Under the pieces are notes generated by a model, which saw only the letters and a program-made list of their open reading frames with translations, made no database searches and had not been told where the DNA came from. The position numbers were made by a program, and so were the translations under genes. A DNA stretch of 20,475 bases from assembly GCA_022653215.1 (NCBI GenBank), contig JALCSJ010000013.1, positions 1-20,475 on the forward strand, in the 5' to 3' direction. This document shows positions 8,425 through 15,160 of this stretch, in pieces; the stretch's first letter is position 1; the number at the start of each line of letters is the position of its first letter. This stretch comes from Acidaminococcaceae bacterium (GTDB lineage: Bacteria > Bacillota > Negativicutes > Acidaminococcales > Acidaminococcaceae).

Positions 8425-8829
8425 ATGAAAAAATTATTGGTTTTAGTAGTTGTGGTAATGGCAGCCTTTTCTTTTGGCTGCGGACGTAATGCCGCTTTTG
8501 GCGTTGTAGATATGACCAAAGTACAAAGCGAGAGTCAAGTGTTTAAAGATACAGCTAAAAACATGCAGGATCAGGCTAAACTTTTGCAAGACGAAATGCA
8601 AAAAGAAACTACCGGCAAGAGTCAGGAAGAAGCACAAAAAATTGTTCAAGAAAAGAGCGCTAAAATGCAGGCTCTTCAATCTGCTGCACAAAATAAGCTA
8701 AAACAAAGTTTCGAAACAGCTGCTGCTTCTGTAGCCCAAGAAAAGAAACTAAGTGCTATTCTTATTAAAGAGGCAGTTCCCCAAGGCGGAACTGATGTAA
8801 CTGAAGATATTATTAAAAAAATGCAATAG
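8425..8829 (+). CDS. ompH: OmpH/Skp family putative lipoprotein
   Basis: 134-residue OmpH-type protein. MKKLLVLVVVVMAAFSFGC gives a lipoprotein signal with lipobox S-F-G-C and acylated Cys19. The family start strand follows at once (AFGVVDMTKVQSES, 24-37), then a Gln/Lys/Glu-rich helical hairpin (about 38-108), then the end 'SAILIKEAVPQGGTDVTEDI' (110-129), the counterpart of the Skp C-terminal strand. If lipidated, it would be fixed to the inner or outer membrane rather than free in the periplasm. It lies 21 bases after the enlarged homologue with an AGAGGG site upstream of the ATG, so the three genes are probably co-transcribed. A terminator-like hairpin follows. Client proteins cannot be read from the sequence. 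Confidence 0.82.
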   Translation: MKKLLVLVVVVMAAFSFGCGRNAAFGVVDMTKVQSESQVFKDTAKNMQDQAKLLQDEMQKETTGKSQEEAQKIVQEKSAKMQALQSAAQNKLKQSFETAAASVAQEKKLSAILIKEAVPQGGTDVTEDIIKKMQ

Positions 8830-8833
8830 TTGA

Positions 8834-8860
8834 AAGGGGCGGACTAATTGTTCGCCTTTT
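8834..8860 (+). terminator. Probable intrinsic terminator between the ompH genes and lpxD
   Basis: The arms at 8834-8844 and 8850-8860 pair over 11 positions, with three G-U pairs and a 5-base loop. The GGCGGAC/GTTCGCC core is followed by TTTT. The tail is short, so termination may be partial. The next gene starts 30 bases later with no room for an obvious promoter, which suggests attenuation rather than a full stop. Confidence 0.5.
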
Positions 8861-8890
8861 CCCATGAAAAAGACTTAGAAAGGACTTATT

Positions 8891-9925
8891 ATGGAAAAAA
8901 CTTTACAGGAATTAGCAGAATTTTTGGACGGAAAATTAACAGCAGGTACTCCCAATATGGTCATAAAAGGTGTTAATGGCTTGGAAGAGGCTACTGCAGA
9001 ACAAATATCTTTTGCTGTGCCGCCTTATGTGGAACTGGCAGATAAATCAAAGGCAGGAGCATTGGTCTTATCTATGGATGATGCATTTTCCGGACGTCAG
9101 GCAGTAATCAGGGTAGAAAATCCTCGGGCTGCCTTTGCTAAACTCTTAGTATTGTTTAGACCACCGGAAGAAGTGGAAACCGGTGTAAGTAAGTTCGCCT
9201 TTGTTCATCCTAGTGCCAAAATAGGTAAAAACGTAGCAATTTTGCCCCTTGCCTATATAGGAGCAGATGCTTCCGTAGGTGATGGAACAATTATTTATCC
9301 CCACGTTTATGTAGGGAGACATGTGGTAATTGGGTCAAAGTGCATTATTTATCCTAGTGCAGTTATTAGAGAAAAATGTGTTATAGGTGACCGTGTTATT
9401 TTACAGGCAGGTTGTTCTATTGGCGGCGATGGATTCGGGTTTGTGACAACAGAAGGCAAGCATACCAAAGTATTGCAGACAGGGAATGTTGTTATTGGTG
9501 ACGATGTTGAGATTGGCTGCAACACTTGTATTGACCGTGCCACAATTGATAGTACAATTGTAGGCAAGGGCACAAAAATCGACAATTTAGTTCATTTGGG
9601 ACATAATGATATTATTGGGGATAATTGCTTAATTGTTGCTCAGGTAGGGATTTCCGGCAGTGTAACAGTTGGCCATAATACTATTTTTGGTGGTCAGGCG
9701 GCTACGGCAGGACATCTTAAAGTCGGTGACAATTGTCTTTTTGCAGGGCGCACTGGTATTATCAGTGATGTTCCCGATAATGCCGTATGGGCGGGATTTC
9801 CTGCTCAGTCCCATACTGCATGGCTAAGAGAAGAAGCGAATCTCCGTAAGGTTGGAGATTTGCTGAAAAAAGTTCGCGCTTTAGAAAAAACAGTTAATGA
9901 ATTAAAAGAAAGAACTAAAGAATAA
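8891..9925 (+). CDS. lpxD: LpxD, UDP-3-O-(3-hydroxyacyl)glucosamine N-acyltransferase
   Basis: Third step of lipid A synthesis in the cytoplasm: adds a 3-hydroxyacyl chain from ACP to the 2-amino group of UDP-3-O-acyl-GlcN. The 344 residues compare with 341 in E. coli. Residues 1-100 form the uridine-binding domain. Residues about 105-300 are left-handed beta-helix hexapeptide repeats (for example IGKNVAILPLAYIGADASVG). The catalytic His is in the 'IDNLVHLGHND' block (His238, matching E. coli His239). A helical C-terminal tail (310-344) completes the trimer-type fold. AAGGA (8880-8884) lies 6 bases before the ATG. lpxL follows after 27 bases. Confidence 0.97.
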   Translation: MEKTLQELAEFLDGKLTAGTPNMVIKGVNGLEEATAEQISFAVPPYVELADKSKAGALVLSMDDAFSGRQAVIRVENPRAAFAKLLVLFRPPEEVETGVSKFAFVHPSAKIGKNVAILPLAYIGADASVGDGTIIYPHVYVGRHVVIGSKCIIYPSAVIREKCVIGDRVILQAGCSIGGDGFGFVTTEGKHTKVLQTGNVVIGDDVEIGCNTCIDRATIDSTIVGKGTKIDNLVHLGHNDIIGDNCLIVAQVGISGSVTVGHNTIFGGQAATAGHLKVGDNCLFAGRTGIISDVPDNAVWAGFPAQSHTAWLREEANLRKVGDLLKKVRALEKTVNELKERTKE

Positions 9926-9952
9926 GAAATTGGCGAGAAGGGATGTAAGAGG

Positions 9953-10858
9953 ATGCTAGCTTATTGGGCAATGAAGGTTGTCAGTGGCCTAATGTGTATT
10001 TTGCCGGGCTTTTTACGGAAAAGTTTTGCCCATTTTTTGGGCTGGATATCCTGGTATATAGTTCCTGCTTGGCGCAGATATATGTCTATAGAAAATATTA
10101 AGGATTGTTTAGGTGTGGATGAAGCTAGAGCAGAAGAAATAGCTGAGGCCAGCGTTCATCGCTTTGGACGTATGGTTATAGAAGTTTTGCGTTATCCTTT
10201 GGTGGATAAATATAATTTTACTGACCTTGTTAAGTTTAACGGTCTGGAATATTTGGATGCAGCCTATAAGCAAAACAAGGGCGTTATTATGTGTACCGGT
10301 CATTTCGGTAACTGGGAAATGCTGGGTGCGTCGATGGCTTTATTAGGATACCCGATTTTATCTATTACCAGAAAACAAAATAATGGCGCCATGGACAAAT
10401 TTATTAATGACTATCGGGAAATGGTGGGGCAAAAAGTTGTTTATAACCATGGGGAAAACAGTATGCTGGCAATTTGCCGGATCCTTAGGGAAAAACATCT
10501 TTTAGGTGTTCTCTATGATCAGGATACAGGGAAAGATGGCATTCATTTGGAAATATTTGGCAAACCTTCCGTTGTGCCGCCTGGTGCCGCAGAACTCTCA
10601 CGACTCATGGGTTCCCCCATTGTACCTTTATTTATGCACAATAACCAGGACGGAACTATGACAGCAAACATTTATCCTCCCCTTTATACACCAAAAACAG
10701 CTGACCGCAAAAGTGATGTTAGTGGTATAATGAAAGAGTTAGTAGTAATATTAGAGCAAGAAATCATTAAATATCCCGAAATGTGGTTCTGGGTTCATGA
10801 CCGGTGGAAGGATGGACGAGAAAGATATAAACAGTTCAAGAAAGGTGAGCCAGCTTAA
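9953..10858 (+). CDS. lpxL: LpxL/HtrB-type lipid A late acyltransferase
   Basis: Lysophospholipid acyltransferase-like enzyme, 301 residues (E. coli LpxL 306), acting at the cytoplasmic face of the inner membrane. It adds a secondary acyl chain to Kdo-lipid IVA. The N-terminal hydrophobic region (about 1-40) is a membrane anchor. The catalytic H-x4-E motif is intact in TGHFGNWEML (His117, Glu122). The DQDTGKDG..LEIFGKP..VPPGAAEL block (about 189-214) and the PEMWFWVHDRWK block (275-286) are typical of the family. Only one such gene is in this window, so either lipid A is penta-acylated or a second enzyme lies elsewhere. The substrate order (LpxL versus LpxM) is assigned by context, not by sequence. 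The stop codon overlaps the next ATG by one base (TAATG). Confidence 0.9.
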   Translation: MLAYWAMKVVSGLMCILPGFLRKSFAHFLGWISWYIVPAWRRYMSIENIKDCLGVDEARAEEIAEASVHRFGRMVIEVLRYPLVDKYNFTDLVKFNGLEYLDAAYKQNKGVIMCTGHFGNWEMLGASMALLGYPILSITRKQNNGAMDKFINDYREMVGQKVVYNHGENSMLAICRILREKHLLGVLYDQDTGKDGIHLEIFGKPSVVPPGAAELSRLMGSPIVPLFMHNNQDGTMTANIYPPLYTPKTADRKSDVSGIMKELVVILEQEIIKYPEMWFWVHDRWKDGRERYKQFKKGEPA

Positions 10859-12246
10859 TGGAATTAACCAAGCAGCGAACATTAAAAAATGAAATAGAAT
10901 GTAATGGCATAGGACTGCATTCCGGTCAGCCGGTGGCGATGAAACTGTTGCCGGCGCCTATAAATACCGGTATTGTGTTCATTAGGACCGATCTTCCGGG
11001 GCAACCTAAGGTAAGAGCTATTGCCAGTAATATTACCGGAACCATGCGAGCTACAACTTTAGCAGAAAATGGTGCTGAAGTTACAACTATCGAGCATGTG
11101 ATGGCAGCCTTTGCTATGACTCATCTGGATAATTGTTATGTGGAAATGAGTTCTCCTGAGCCTCCCGTGGCGGATGGCAGTTCCAAAACATTTGTAGATG
11201 CAGTTTTGCAGGCTGGGATGGTAGAGCAAGAAGCACTTCGCAATGTATACAAAATTGACAGGGCTTTTTCCTACTATAAGGATGACAGGTCTTTAGTGGT
11301 GTTGCCCTACGATGGTTTCAGGGTAACATTTACTTCCATAAATGCTCACCCGCTTTTAGGGACCCAGGTCCTTGATCTTGAAGATAAAGATGATAACTTT
11401 ATTAAAGAGATAGCTCCGGCCAGAACAGTGGCTTTCGAAGATGAAGTAGAAACCATGTGGAAAAACGGTTTGGGCCTAGGTGGCAATACAGATAATGTTG
11501 TAGTCTTTGGTAAAGAAGGCATGCTTTCTACACCACGTTTTGACAATGAACTTATTAGACATAAAATCTTGGATGTAATTGGTGATATGTATTTGTTAGG
11601 CCCTATTCAGGGACATATCATAGCCATGAAAAGCGGGCATGCTTTTAATGACAACGTTAGCAGACAAATTGATGCCTACCGTAAAGCTAAAAACTCTGGA
11701 CAAATAAAATTAGGCAAGGTAGAGCAAGGTATAAAAACTGAGGTAAGGAGTAACGACATGATTACATTAGATATTCGTGAAATTCAGAAGATTTTACCCC
11801 ATCGTTATCCAATGCTTTTAGTGGATAGAATTACTGAATTGGAGCCGATGAAGAGGGCTGTGGGAATTAAAAATATCACTTTGAATGAACCACAGTTTAT
11901 GGGGCATTTTCCCGGAGATCCCATTATGCCGGGAGTGCTGCTTATTGAGGCAATGGCTCAAGTAGGCGGCATTGCCTTGCTCTATCCTGAAGAAAACAGG
12001 GGTAAAATTGCTGTTTTCGGGAAAATCGACAAAGTAAGATTTCGTAAGCAGATTACTCCCGGAGATCAATTAGTAACAGAAGCTATTATTACTAAAATCA
12101 AAGGACCTATGGGGATTGCTCAATGTAAAGGCCGAGTAGATGGAAAAGTTGCCTGTGAAGGTGAATTCTTCTTCGCTATTATGGAACAAAAGAATCCTGA
12201 ACAAAAACAGACCGAAGAACAACAAACTGAACAAAAAACAGAATAA
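10858..12246 (+). CDS. lpxC-fabZ: LpxC-FabZ fusion: UDP-3-O-acyl-GlcNAc deacetylase / 3-hydroxyacyl-ACP dehydratase
   Basis: A single 462-residue reading frame joins two enzymes. Residues about 1-295 are LpxC, the zinc deacetylase that commits the cell to lipid A. Zinc ligands His80, His235 and Asp239, catalytic Glu79 (TTIEHVMAA) and His261 (SGHAFN) are all present at the positions of E. coli His79, His238, Asp242, Glu78 and His265. Residues 301-462 are FabZ, a hot-dog dehydratase, with catalytic His350 and Glu364 in GHFPGDPIMPGVLLIEAMAQ, 14 residues apart as in E. coli. A Gln/Glu/Lys-rich tail (443-462) follows. The same fusion is known in Bacteroidetes and some other diderms. Both enzymes draw on the 3-hydroxyacyl-ACP pool, so the fusion ties lipid A and fatty acid synthesis. 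An internal ribosome site precedes Met301. AAGGTGA upstream of 10858 and the one-base overlap with lpxL support the start. Confidence 0.96.
   Translation: MELTKQRTLKNEIECNGIGLHSGQPVAMKLLPAPINTGIVFIRTDLPGQPKVRAIASNITGTMRATTLAENGAEVTTIEHVMAAFAMTHLDNCYVEMSSPEPPVADGSSKTFVDAVLQAGMVEQEALRNVYKIDRAFSYYKDDRSLVVLPYDGFRVTFTSINAHPLLGTQVLDLEDKDDNFIKEIAPARTVAFEDEVETMWKNGLGLGGNTDNVVVFGKEGMLSTPRFDNELIRHKILDVIGDMYLLGPIQGHIIAMKSGHAFNDNVSRQIDAYRKAKNSGQIKLGKVEQGIKTEVRSNDMITLDIREIQKILPHRYPMLLVDRITELEPMKRAVGIKNITLNEPQFMGHFPGDPIMPGVLLIEAMAQVGGIALLYPEENRGKIAVFGKIDKVRFRKQITPGDQLVTEAIITKIKGPMGIAQCKGRVDGKVACEGEFFFAIMEQKNPEQKQTEEQQTEQKTE
11745..11760 (+). promoter_or_regulatory. Internal ribosome binding site and ATG for stand-alone FabZ
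   Basis: AAGGAG (11745-11750) sits 7 bases before an in-frame ATG (11758), exactly where FabZ homology starts (MITLDIREIQKILPHRYPML). Spacing and sequence equal those of real starts in this window. A TAA at 11751-11753 lies in another frame. Free FabZ could be made in addition to the fusion (inference). Confidence 0.6.
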
Positions 12247-12266
12247 ATATTAGGAGTGACGAGTTT

Positions 12267-13088
12267 ATGAACGGAGAGAAAGTGTTGACAATGCATAAGA
12301 TTCATGAGACTGCTATTATCGCCCCAGGCGCAGAATTAGGCCCGGGTGTTGTAGTTGGCCCTTATTCTGTTATTGGCGAGCATGTAAAAATCGGAGAAGG
12401 CACTATAATTCATCCAAATGTAGTTATAACAGGAAGAACAATCATCGGTAAACACTGTGAATTTTATCAAGGGGCAAGCATAGGCGAAGCACCTCAGGAC
12501 CTTAAATACAAGGGCGAGGATACGGCTACCATTATTGGGGATGGTGTCACTATTCGTGAATGTGCAACTGTTCATAGAGCAGTTGGCGAAGGAAATGAAA
12601 CAAGAATCGGCAATAATGTTTTAATGATGGCATATACTCATGTAGCGCACAACTGTATAGTAGGCAATAATGTTATCATGAGTAATGTTGCCACTTTGGC
12701 AGGGCATGTTATTGTAGAAGACCGGGCAGTAATTGGCGGTCTTACTGCTGTTCATCAATTTACAAAAATCGGCAGAAACTGTATGTGCGGCGGCATGAGC
12801 CGTATTTCTCAGGATGTACCGCCTTTTGTTATTGTGGCCGGTAATCCTGCTCATGTTTCCGGGTTAAACAGCGTAGGCATTTCTCGCGCCGGAATTTCTC
12901 TTGAGGTTCGGAAAGAACTGAAAAAAGCTTATAAGATTTTGTATAATAGCGGTTTGTCTTTGCCGGATGCTATTGCTACCATGGAACAGGAACTGGACAG
13001 CTGCGAGGAAATCGAGCATTTTATGCGGTTTTTGCGTACAGTAGAGCGAGGCATTTGCCGCACTACGGTTCGTGCTGCCAGGGAATAG
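12267..13088 (+). CDS. lpxA: LpxA, acyl-ACP--UDP-N-acetylglucosamine O-acyltransferase
   Basis: First step of lipid A synthesis: transfers a 3-hydroxyacyl chain from ACP to the 3-OH of UDP-GlcNAc. The 273 residues compare with 262 in E. coli. Left-handed beta-helix hexapeptide repeats fill residues about 14-195, and a C-terminal helical domain follows (about 210-265). The catalytic His is His128 in THVAHNC (E. coli His125); His125, His147 and His163 match the other conserved histidines. Gly176 matches E. coli Gly173, the 'hydrocarbon ruler' that permits C14 chains. AGGAG (12252-12256) precedes the ATG at 12267 by 10 bases. The ATG at 12291 (MHKIHETAII) is a reasonable alternative closer to many family starts. 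The gene follows lpxC-fabZ as in E. coli, where the order is fabZ-lpxA. Confidence 0.96.
   Translation: MNGEKVLTMHKIHETAIIAPGAELGPGVVVGPYSVIGEHVKIGEGTIIHPNVVITGRTIIGKHCEFYQGASIGEAPQDLKYKGEDTATIIGDGVTIRECATVHRAVGEGNETRIGNNVLMMAYTHVAHNCIVGNNVIMSNVATLAGHVIVEDRAVIGGLTAVHQFTKIGRNCMCGGMSRISQDVPPFVIVAGNPAHVSGLNSVGISRAGISLEVRKELKKAYKILYNSGLSLPDAIATMEQELDSCEEIEHFMRFLRTVERGICRTTVRAARE
13080..13085 (+). promoter_or_regulatory. Ribosome binding site deciding the lpxI start
   Basis: AGGGAA, overlapping the end of lpxA, lies 7 bases before the ATG at 13093. The upstream in-frame GTG (13072) has no such site and would overlap lpxA by 17 bases. Confidence 0.6.
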
Positions 13089-13092
13089 TCCT

Positions 13093-13899
13093 ATGGAAAA
13101 AGTCTTAGGTGTATTAGCAGGAATTGGGCATTTGCCCGTGGATGTAGTTTTAGGTGCCAAAGAAGCAGGCTATAAAGTTGTGGTTATTGGGGTTGTTCCC
13201 GATACTAATGTGGAATTACCAAAGGTTGCCGATAATTTTTTCAGTGTTAATATCGGTAAAATCGGTAAAATAGTTAAAACTTTACAAGAAAACAAAGTCC
13301 AGGAAGTTACCATGATTGGCAAGGTAACAAAAGAAGTTTTATATAGTAAGGGTGTAATGATTCCCGACTGGCAGGCTGTGAAGTTGCTTTTTTCCTTAAA
13401 AGATCGTCATGATGACACTATTATGAATGCTTTAGTAGCTTTTGTGGAAAAAAGTGGTATCAAAGTCATGGATCAGACAATCTTTTTAAAGGCACTTTTT
13501 CCGGCTCCCGGTGTTCTCAGCAAGAGAAAACCCACTGCTGATGAATTAGCAGATATGGATTACGGATTTGCTATGGCAAAAAAAATCGGTGGCCTAGATA
13601 TAGGTCAGACTGTTGTAGTTAAAAACAAGGCAATAATGGCTGTGGAAGCTATTGAAGGTACAGATGCCTGTATTTTACGGGGCGGCAAGTTAGGCAAAAA
13701 AGTTATTGTGGCAAAAACCGCAAAACCGGCTCAGGATAACCGTTTCGATATGCCCAGCGTAGGAGTTAAAACCATTGAATCCATGATTGCCGCTGATGCA
13801 GCCGGCATTGTTATGGAGGCAGGGCGCACACTCTTAGTTGAACGGGAAAAAACCTTAGCCCTAGCTAATGAGCACAACATTACAGTAGTCGCAAAGTAA
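13093..13899 (+). CDS. lpxI: LpxI, UDP-2,3-diacylglucosamine diphosphatase (DUF1009)
   Basis: Cleaves UDP-2,3-diacylglucosamine to lipid X and UMP, the step done by the unrelated LpxH in E. coli. The 268 residues from the ATG at 13093 compare with about 283 in Caulobacter LpxI. The N-terminal domain begins LGVLAGIGHLPVDVVLGAKE, typical of the family. The C-terminal DUF1009 part carries the conserved blocks MDQTIF (about 127-132), EGTDACILRGG and QDNRFDMPSVGVKTIE. The essential Asp lies in one of the last two blocks; I cannot say which from sequence alone. Four bases separate it from lpxA, indicating co-translation. A strong terminator follows, so it ends this transcription unit. Confidence 0.94.
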   Translation: MEKVLGVLAGIGHLPVDVVLGAKEAGYKVVVIGVVPDTNVELPKVADNFFSVNIGKIGKIVKTLQENKVQEVTMIGKVTKEVLYSKGVMIPDWQAVKLLFSLKDRHDDTIMNALVAFVEKSGIKVMDQTIFLKALFPAPGVLSKRKPTADELADMDYGFAMAKKIGGLDIGQTVVVKNKAIMAVEAIEGTDACILRGGKLGKKVIVAKTAKPAQDNRFDMPSVGVKTIESMIAADAAGIVMEAGRTLLVEREKTLALANEHNITVVAK

Positions 13900-13938
13900 T
13901 GGGACATACTATCTAACAAGAGTTTTCAATAATATTAC

Positions 13939-13966
13939 AGAGTAGACGAGCGTCTACTCTTTTTTT
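13939..13966 (+). terminator. Strong Rho-independent terminator after lpxI
   Basis: AGAGTAGACG (13939-13948) and CGTCTACTCT (13951-13960) form a perfect stem: 9 bp with a GAGC tetraloop. It is followed at once by a run of seven T (13960-13966). This is the clearest terminator in the window and separates lpxI from lpxB. Confidence 0.92.
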
Positions 13967-13967
13967 A

Positions 13968-13976
13968 TGGTATAAT
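13968..13976 (+). promoter_or_regulatory. Extended -10 promoter for lpxB and downstream genes
   Basis: TGGTATAAT is a perfect extended -10 element (TGnTATAAT), starting 1 base after the terminator T-run and 45 bases before the lpxB start. No -35 box is found at 16-18 bases upstream, where the terminator stem lies, as is usual for extended -10 promoters. It would restart transcription for lpxB-msbA-waaA/lpxK-kdsB-kdsA. Confidence 0.75.
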
Positions 13977-14007
13977 ATAATGAATGCTTATTTGCCATTT
14001 TTCAGTT

Positions 14008-14014
14008 AGGAGGG
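14008..14014 (+). promoter_or_regulatory. Ribosome binding site supporting the TTG start of lpxB
   Basis: AGGAGGG ends 6 bases before TTG (14021). The LpxB family start (M-x-K-I-F-L-S-A-G-E-A-S-G-D) begins exactly here. Confidence 0.8.
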
Positions 14015-14020
14015 CAAAAT

Positions 14021-15160
14021 TTGACTAAAATATTCCTTTCCGCAGGAGAAGCTTCAGGCGACCTTCATGCGGGAGCAATTACTAAAGCCATCTTGAAAAT
14101 AGACCCTGAGGCTCAGGTTTTCGGCATGGGGGGAGATGCCATGCGCAAGGCCGGAGGCGAAGTAATCTTTGATTTGAAAGAATATAGCGTCATGGGTTTT
14201 GTTGAAATTCTTAGTGCTTTGCCTAAGTTTTTTGCCCTAAGAAATTCTTTCCGCAAAGTTATGGAAGAACGTAAACCTGATTGCTTTGTAACCATAGATT
14301 ATCCCGAGTTTAATATGAGGGCGGCAAAAGTAGCCAAAGAACTTAAAATACCGGTTTTGTCTTATATTCCTCCTTCAGCTTGGGCCTGGAGAAAAGGCAG
14401 GGCCGTTTCCGTAGGACGCTTGGTTGATAAAGTCGCCTGCATTTATCCTTTTGCTTATGATGTTTATAAGGCAGCCGGTGCCAATGCGGAATTCGTAGGT
14501 AACCCTTTAGTGGATATAGTAAAACCACATTTAACCAAGGAAGAAGCTATTGCTAAAGTAGGCAAAGAGCCAGGTATACCATTAGTGCTTTTACTGCCGG
14601 GTAGCAGAGTAAAAGAAATTACCGGTGTCTTGCCGATAATGTTGGAAGCAGTGGGTATTATCAGGGAGGCTTTACCTCAGGCTGACTTTGTTTTGCAAAA
14701 AGCACCTACCATAGACAGGGAGCTTTTGCAGGGAATAATTACCCAATCCGGTGAAAAAGTGAGAATCGTAGAAGGTGACAGCTACGATGTAATGGGCACA
14801 GCAGATGTGGCTTTGGCCACGAGCGGCACTGTTACTTTAGAAGCAGCCTTATGTGGATTGCCAACCGTAATTTGTTATACAGCAAGTCCCTTGTCCATGG
14901 CGATTGCCAAAAGAGTAGTAACTGTTAAATTTATCGGTTTGCCGAATATTTTAGCAGACAAAGAAATACTTCCCGAATTGATTCAAGAAAAAATGACTTC
15001 AGGAAACATGGCCAAAGCAGTTTTACATTTTCTTCATCCTGAAGAATACAAGAAAATACGTGAAGAACTGGCAGCAGTTGTTAAAAAACTGGGACCGGGC
15101 GGAGCAACTCAAAGAGTTGCCAAGATGATACTAAATTTAGCCGGAGACGATAAATGTTAA
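14021..15160 (+). CDS. lpxB: LpxB, lipid A disaccharide synthase
   Basis: GT19 family glycosyltransferase at the inner-membrane surface. It joins UDP-2,3-diacylglucosamine to lipid X to give the lipid A disaccharide. The 379 residues compare with 382 in E. coli. Motifs: SAGEASGD (7-14), DYPEFN with the probable catalytic Asp93 (E. coli Asp98), PSAWAWR (118-124), GNPLVD (160-165), LLPGSR (191-196) and the donor-binding ATSGTVTLEAAL block. It starts at TTG behind a perfect Shine-Dalgarno, downstream of its own promoter and apart from lpxA (the two are neighbours in E. coli). The last seven bases overlap msbA (ATGTTAA), suggesting translational coupling. Confidence 0.97.
   Translation: MTKIFLSAGEASGDLHAGAITKAILKIDPEAQVFGMGGDAMRKAGGEVIFDLKEYSVMGFVEILSALPKFFALRNSFRKVMEERKPDCFVTIDYPEFNMRAAKVAKELKIPVLSYIPPSAWAWRKGRAVSVGRLVDKVACIYPFAYDVYKAAGANAEFVGNPLVDIVKPHLTKEEAIAKVGKEPGIPLVLLLPGSRVKEITGVLPIMLEAVGIIREALPQADFVLQKAPTIDRELLQGIITQSGEKVRIVEGDSYDVMGTADVALATSGTVTLEAALCGLPTVICYTASPLSMAIAKRVVTVKFIGLPNILADKEILPELIQEKMTSGNMAKAVLHFLHPEEYKKIREELAAVVKKLGPGGATQRVAKMILNLAGDDKC

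Noticed and set aside
13072..13092. GTG start for lpxI overlapping lpxA
   Set aside because: No ribosome site upstream; the ATG at 13093 has AGGGAA 7 bases before it and fits the family N-terminus.
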